64,000 nucleotides of DNA. Origin: Agrypnia vestita (Eukaryota; Arthropoda; Insecta; Trichoptera; Phryganeidae). Of this stretch, positions 43,520 through 64,000 are shown piece after piece. The notes beneath the pieces were generated by a model. The model did no database searches. It worked only from the letters and a program-made list of their open reading frames with translations, and had not been told where the DNA came from. How positions within the stretch are numbered: the first letter of the stretch is position 1; each line of letters begins with the position of its first letter. A program made the translations under genes and the position numbers. Where the stretch lies: contig JADDOH010007983.1 of NCBI GenBank assembly GCA_016648135.1, positions 62,001-126,000 of the forward strand, given 5' to 3'.

Positions 43520-44300
43520 ACTTACCATCACACCGTTTCCCCATTGGGGTAGGCAGAGAGGATAAAGCCCCATACTCTTCTATCCTGACATAAAACTTTC
43601 GCTTCATCTACAATCATACATCTTCGCATGCAAGCTCGACGGTTGTTGAGGCTTCTAACAGGACCATCTTCCAGTATCTGGTTAATCTGGTCATGCCACG
43701 TCTTCCGTGGTCGCCCTCTCTTTCTGGCGCCGTCAACACTTGCATTATATATCTTTCTTACCATTATTTCCTCATTCATTTGCTCAACATGCCCAAACCA
43801 CCTGAGCGACCCTATTTTTATTCTATGTATTATGCTACGATCAGCTTTACATTCATTCCTAATATCTTCATTCTTTACTCTATCGTACGTGGATTTACCA
43901 CACATACGTCTAAGGGATTTCATCTCCACTGCATTCAATCTGCTTTCGTTCCTCTTCTTCCAGCTCCAGGCTTCACTTCCATACATTAGTGTCGGTACCA
44001 GAACTCTATTATGTACCGCTGGTTTTGCCTCAGTAGACATATTTATATTATAAATTATTGCATTCAAAGCACCGTTTACCCTATTCCCGGCAGTCACTCT
44101 CCCTCTATATCTTTCTCAACATTCCCTCTTCTATCGAACATACTTCCCAAGTACACAAACTCATCTACTTGTTCCAAACATTCATTGCCTACTGGTATTT
44201 CACACGTTGTCTTACTTTCCTCCTTCTCGAATACCATCACTTTTGACTTGTTTACATTCATTCGTAGCGATACGAATACCGTTTCTCGATTTTGAAATAT
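43520..44300 (-). mobile_element. Non-LTR reverse transcriptase C-terminal region
   Basis: The minus strand reads SLRMNVNKSKVMVFEKEESK, LEQVDEFVYLGSMFDRRGNV, then after a frameshift near 44100 VTAGNRVNGALNA, LVPTLMYGSEAWSWKKRNES, LRRMCGKSTYDRVKNEDIRN, LRWFGHVEQMNEEIMVRKIY and RKRGRPRKTWHDQINQILED. This is the thumb-to-end part of an insect LINE polymerase. The catalytic YADD block and everything 5' are missing. The frame from 44097 to 43528 is open for 189 codons, so the insertion is relatively young. Confidence 0.85.
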
Positions 44301-44887
44301 TGGTGGTGCATCAATGTGCCCCTTGCATCAAAATACCCCGCTTTCCCCTTTTTTTATTGTTATTTTGATTACCATATTGTGTATTTTTGCAATACTGTTT
44401 AACCTGTAATGATGCCTTTCTGTTCCTATAAACTTTTTTAATATTGCTTCGCACCGTATACATACAAAAAAGAAATATTTATTATAAATTTGCATTTTCT
44501 CTACTCTATTTATAGCTTATTGTATTATTATTCTTTCCATGTCTCATTAAAGGGTGACCTTTCAATCTGACCTTTATAAAAAAAAACATTTTTATGTAAT
44601 GATACCAATTTTAATGATGTTAGACTCTATTTTCTGAAATTGTATCGTTAAGAGTAAACAGCTCTAGGCCTCAAAATGTAACAGAAAAAATATTAAAATT
44701 TCTAGTTAGGTACTGTTCATGAAGTAATTTAAGGATATTTAAAAAAAGAAGTTAACCATGTAGGTTGCACTAGTTCAGTAATGTTCAGTAAATATTATTA
44801 AAATATCTATTTGAATTCCTGATTATTTTAATATATCTACTAACAATACGTAATGTCTATTGTGTTACTACGTATTTTCCGTGCCTA
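44301..44887. other. Unassigned AT-rich stretch
   Basis: Nothing recognised. Confidence 0.3.
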
Positions 44888-45068
44888 TACAGGGTTATTT
44901 GGAAAACATTAATAATCTCGCAGGACCATATTTCTGCTTTGATTATGAGTCGAAAATTTTCAAGCTAGCGTGACCGCATATCAATAGTTATGGAGATATG
45001 CGACATCAAAGTTTGCATCTTTTTTTCAATATTTCTGACTTATTTTTTATAAAACGTTGGACTATCAA
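44888..45068 (+). mobile_element. Family A foldback, left arm only
   Basis: TACAGGGTTATTTGGAAAAC to AAACGTTGGACTATCA, then it breaks at about 45068 exactly where PLE-5 begins. The right arm is not found downstream. Confidence 0.7.
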
Positions 45069-45069
45069 T

Positions 45070-45760
45070 ACTAACAATAACATAGGAAAAATGCTTATTA
45101 ACAATAAAGATAAAAATAATATAATGGACAACTCAGGAATCTACCAATTAACATGTAGCTCATGTCCAGCAGATTATATTGGAAGGGCATCTCGTAATTT
45201 TAATACTAGAATCCAAGAACATATGAGGTGTCTTAATAGTTTTTAACAATTTTTAATTAACAATTTTTCTGAATTTGCCAACCACCTCATAGAAAATGAT
45301 CATAAATATGACGCAAAAACAGGGGTAAAAATATTAAACACTAATAATAAAGGTTTAAAATTGAATAATTTAGAAATTTTTTACATTAGGGAGGCGGTGA
45401 ATAATAGAGCACCCCTAATTAATAACCAAATTAATTTTCCATATAGCCCTTTGTTTAATTTAACGTTCACAAAAGATGGGATAACACCCACTTTAGACCC
45501 CCCCCCCTCTCACTCTCTTTCGGTAGATCCCTGATGGTTTATTAGGCTAACAGTGCATGTTTGTCCCTGACAAGACTAACACGCATGTGATCAATTATTG
45601 GTGGAAGTGTAACAATACTATGGTTGAGGTGTGTAGTGTTGTGAATGTAGTGATGTAGTGTTGGTCCTGACGAAGAGACGGGTACGTCTCGAAACCGGTA
45701 GACCTAAAATCTGGTAGTGGTTTTAACAAAGTTATATGTATCTTAATTATAAATCTGAAT
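45070..45760 (+). mobile_element. Penelope-like element 3' end (PLE-5), GIY-YIG domain
   Basis: The + strand reads NNNIGKMLINNKDKNNIMDN, then SGIYQLTCSSCPADYIGRAS, RNFNTRIQEHMRCL, a stop, then FSEFANHLIENDHKYDAKTG and LKLNNLEIFYIREAVNN. GIY and YIG, the CxxC pair, the conserved R and the EH are all present, so this is the best-kept endonuclease here. The stop after RCLNSF breaks it. A C-rich tract, a hammerhead and a terminal AACAAAGTT follow. Confidence 0.85.
45661..45706 (+). ncRNA. Hammerhead-ribozyme-like motif in PLE-5
   Basis: Stem I GGTC/GACC (45663-45666 with 45701-45704), CTGACGA (45667-45673), one extra A, helix II GAGACG/CGTCTC with loop GGTA, GAAA (45691-45694), palindrome ACCGGT (45694-45699), then A. 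All core boxes are intact. It lies at the junction with PLE-6. Confidence 0.7.
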
Positions 45761-45769
45761 TCAATCTTA

Positions 45770-46520
45770 TTAAACACATAGCGTATAATAATGGTAATTC
45801 TACTAAATAAATAGCCAATTTATTAAATAAAAAGATTTAAAAAATTAAACAATATATTTACCCAAAGGCAAAAGATAAACAATGGCATGGAATTTTTGTC
45901 GATAACGATTTGTCAAAAATAATAATTAAAAATATTCCTAATTCAATTCAGCAGGACTTTTATACGAGTAACAAATTAAAAAAATACATACTAAATAACG
46001 AACACAACGATGATCGTAGTATTATTACATATATTGTAACGATTTTGATCGTTTTTATATTGGTAAAACAAAAAAAAAAATTGAAACTAGGGTTAAAGAC
46101 ACATCAAAGTTTTAACTAGCAATGTTGAGTCGGATTTTGCAAAACATTTAATAGAAAATGACAATTAATTTAATATTAATACAGGTTTTAAATTTCTACA
46201 TACTAGTTATAAGATCCCACAGATAAATAATCTAGAAATACTTTAAATTAGGAAAAGTGTCAATATTAATTCAAATATAATAAATAACCAGACAAAAATT
46301 GTGCACAATCCACTATTAAATATTTTTCCACTTGAGATTTCATTCCCTTCTGATGAAATTCCCTAATTAACCCCTCCACTCCCCCCTCCCCTCACCATTC
46401 CTTGTCAATGTAACACACTTGCATGGTATATCTTTTTCAAGTTTAGTACACAAACAATCCTGAAGAAGAGATTATTGTCTTCGAAACATGTAGATTTTAT
46501 ATCTAATAAAGTGGTGAAAA
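45770..46520 (+). mobile_element. Penelope-like element 3' end (PLE-6), in tandem with PLE-5
   Basis: It starts AYNNGNSTK, then IANLLNKKI, KDKQWHGIFVDNDLSKIIIK, NIPNSIQQDFYTSNKLKKYI, and in another frame DFDRFYIGKT and KIETRVKD, then QINNLEIL and LLNIFPLEI. It thus covers the linker before the GIY-YIG, the endonuclease and the C-terminus, with several stops and frameshifts. A C-rich tract, a hammerhead and AATAAAGTGG end it. Confidence 0.75.
46456..46497 (+). ncRNA. Hammerhead-like motif in PLE-6
   Basis: Stem I AATC/GATT, CTGAAGA (46460-46466), a weak helix II (GAAGA could pair with TCTTC, which competes with the core), GAAA (46483-46486), palindrome ACATGT, then A. Boxes intact, fold less certain. 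Confidence 0.55.
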
Positions 46521-48000
46521 CAAAGTGATTTGTGTTTTATTTTCATAATAATGTCACCACAAGGTTCAAACCTTTATTCAGAAGAAAAAATATTCTTCGA
46601 ACAATTAATATGATTGTGTTTTGTTTACAAAACTTCTTTGTGTACAGATTCACAAATTCATTTAACACAAACTATCACCACATTGACACCACAACTCAAC
46701 GATAAGAGACATAAAACAAACAATATCTACACAACCGCACCCAAACTAATTCGTACAAATTTATCTTCCCTTCTACTCCTGTCCCACATTCCCCTCCACC
46801 CTCTCCACTCGCTGTTAAAATTATTTTACCACGTCCCAGTTGTTCTAATAAATTACCATATTCTTATAAACTGTGTTACTATATTCAGTGGAAAATTTGT
46901 AATTGGCATAATTTTAATATCCATTATTTTATATTTGTTTATATATGAATATGGTGTTAATTTTCCTTAAAATAAATAGATAAATAGACAATACGATTTT
47001 GTTTTCATTACAACTTGTTTGCGTTTTTATTACAATATGATATTGCTATAATTTTATTAATATGCGAAGAAAACTCACAAAAGCGTGTCTTAATTTTTTT
47101 TTAATTGCTTATTTTATATTTGCTTTATCTTATTATTTACCTTTCTACGCTGGCTGCAGATGTCCCTCCTTCATCATCAAATTTTATTATAATATTATTA
47201 TGACATAAGCTAACACCAGATCTGGAAAACGGGAATTTTCTGAAATGAAATTTTAAATTTTCGTTTTGTCTACACCATAAAGCCAAACAAATACTTTCCA
47301 TGGAAGGATTTAATCCAGTAACACCTGATTACGTTATAAAAAATTATGGTACATTTATCTCCAAATGTAAATCTTTTATTAAATTACGCTTAGGAAGATT
47401 GGGAAGAATAGTACAAACTTTCTTGGTAAATAGAAATACAATCAATATTTCAATAAACCCTTGACCAAAGTAAACATACCAGAACAACGTACGTTTTAAT
47501 GATTGTGTACATATTTGAATTGTAACCTTCAATATACTACACCAGAGGTATATTTATTTGGTAAAAATACCTTCAATACTGCTATTGGCTCAGTAAGAAA
47601 ATCAACAGGTTCGAGTAAAAACCGTAATGCGGATGAAAATTTCAATGTTTCTTATTATCATTATCTATTTAATCCAAAAAGTATTAAAATAGTTATTTGT
47701 TTTTTTTTTTGTAAACAGGAAAGTCAAATTAATTAAAACGATGCAACATAATATATGCATTCACTATTTTAATCTGGATATTTACTTACGTAGTCGAAGT
47801 GAATCTTTGAATAAAACGTCAGAAACTGATGCAATGAAGAGGGAGTGCGCTCTTCATTATGACATTTGGACAACCCTACACATTTTGAAATCCTCAGCAG
47901 TTGAATTTGCCGCATAATTTAACATGGTAGGTTAGGAAGGAAATAGTTTGCTGCACGGCCGCCAGAGTACTGCGCGACGCGCCAATGTTCGGATCGTTTG
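46521..48000. other. Unassigned stretch before calmodulin
   Basis: A 118-codon + frame (46614-46970) is not recognised; part is a C-rich tract like those in PLE 3' regions. From about 47940 the DNA becomes GC- and CpG-rich, the start of the calmodulin promoter. Confidence 0.35.
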
Positions 48001-48052
48001 CCGCCATCTCTAGCGCCGGTTACTAGCTTGACGCATTGCAGGTGCGTGGCAG

Positions 48053-48057
48053 CCAAT
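48053..48057 (+). promoter_or_regulatory. CCAAT box of calmodulin promoter
   Basis: CCAAT in the context GGCAGCCAATCAGCGAG, 53 bases before the TATA box, within a GC-rich upstream region (47940-48110). Confidence 0.65.
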
Positions 48058-48109
48058 CAGCGAGCGGGATCCGCAGAGGAAGTCTTGTAAACAAGCCGCA
48101 CCCAGACAC

Positions 48110-48116
48110 TATAAAA
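48110..48116 (+). promoter_or_regulatory. TATA box of calmodulin promoter
   Basis: TATAAAA in GACACTATAAAACCGAC. Transcription would start near 48140-48145, which gives a 5' UTR of about 290 bases without an ATG ahead of the start codon that I can treat as functional. Confidence 0.7.
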
Positions 48117-48139
48117 CCGACTTACGCCTCTGGATTAAA

Positions 48140-48435
48140 TTAATCCCCCGCGAATCTTCCGTGTTGGTAGAGTGGAAAGTGCAACACAAATAAATTGTAA
48201 ATTTTCAAAAAGTTTCGTCCAAAACGGAGCCCTACAAGACATGAAAATCGAAAATAAAATTTAAAGTAGTCCGTGCGCCGGTCGCGGAGTAATACATTTT
48301 CGGCTCAGACGGTCGTGTCAGGGACTGTCGGAGCTGCGGAGCGCCAGTAGTGTTTTACTCATCGGCCCGTACGTTCGGTTGAGTGCCGTGTCTCGCGAAC
48401 TTAGTGTAGCTCCGGTTTATCCACCTTAATCTACC
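48140..48435 (+). other. Cam: Calmodulin 5' UTR (exon 1)
   Basis: GC-richer leader between the inferred start site and the ATG. The 5' boundary is inferred from the TATA position only. The start context CTACCATGG is a good animal initiation context. Confidence 0.6.

Positions 48436-64000
<15,565 letters not shown>

Noticed and set aside
43628..44053. A 141-codon + strand frame
   Set aside because: It is the antisense shadow of the LINE reverse transcriptase C-terminus on the minus strand.
46614..46970. A 118-codon membrane-like protein
   Set aside because: The composition follows a C/T-rich then AT-rich stretch. No family is recognised and the neighbourhood is PLE debris.

Overview
The window is animal nuclear DNA, very probably from an insect. 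It is AT-rich, full of transposon debris, and holds one recognisable host gene: calmodulin, on the + strand, split by long introns. Penelope-like retroelements, Harbinger-type debris and short interstitial CCTAA runs (the insect telomere unit is TTAGG) fit an insect. The many GTACCTAC-type strings suggest Lepidoptera, but the order is not settled here. No prokaryotic operons, CRISPR arrays or convincing functional tRNA genes were seen. Most open frames of 60-110 codons are chance frames.

Layout. From 1 to about 47.9 kb no intact host gene is visible. This stretch is a mosaic of (i) 3' ends of Penelope-like elements (PLEs), several with a GIY-YIG endonuclease remnant and a hammerhead-ribozyme-like motif; (ii) C-terminal scraps of non-LTR reverse transcriptases; (iii) tRNA-derived SINEs; (iv) at least six families of foldback or MITE-like DNA elements, called A, B, C, E, H and T here; (v) a dispersed family, called F, that carries heat-shock elements, a TATA box and a polyadenylation-like 3' end; and (vi) an internally deleted Harbinger-like element that keeps a MADF-domain piece.

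From about 48.0 kb to the end lies calmodulin: CCAAT and TATA boxes, a 5' UTR, an exon that ends exactly after the start ATG, an exon for residues 1-58 and part of 59, an exon through residue 139, and an open end. The last coding exon is beyond the window. Introns of 4.5 kb and 9.9 kb hold further transposon debris, including two opposed PLE termini inside a TIR element.

Points of most interest: (1) two in-frame splice acceptors before calmodulin exon 2, of which the stronger-looking upstream one would add 17 residues at the N-terminus; (2) at least ten hammerhead-like motifs whose helix III is a self-complementary hexamer that changes between copies (ACATGT, ACTAGT, ACCGGT), which suggests dimeric ribozymes; (3) the F family, in effect a set of mobile heat-shock promoters, with a perfect four-unit HSE in one copy and another perfect four-unit HSE in an unassigned cluster. 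All calls rest on reading the sequence by eye; no database search was possible.
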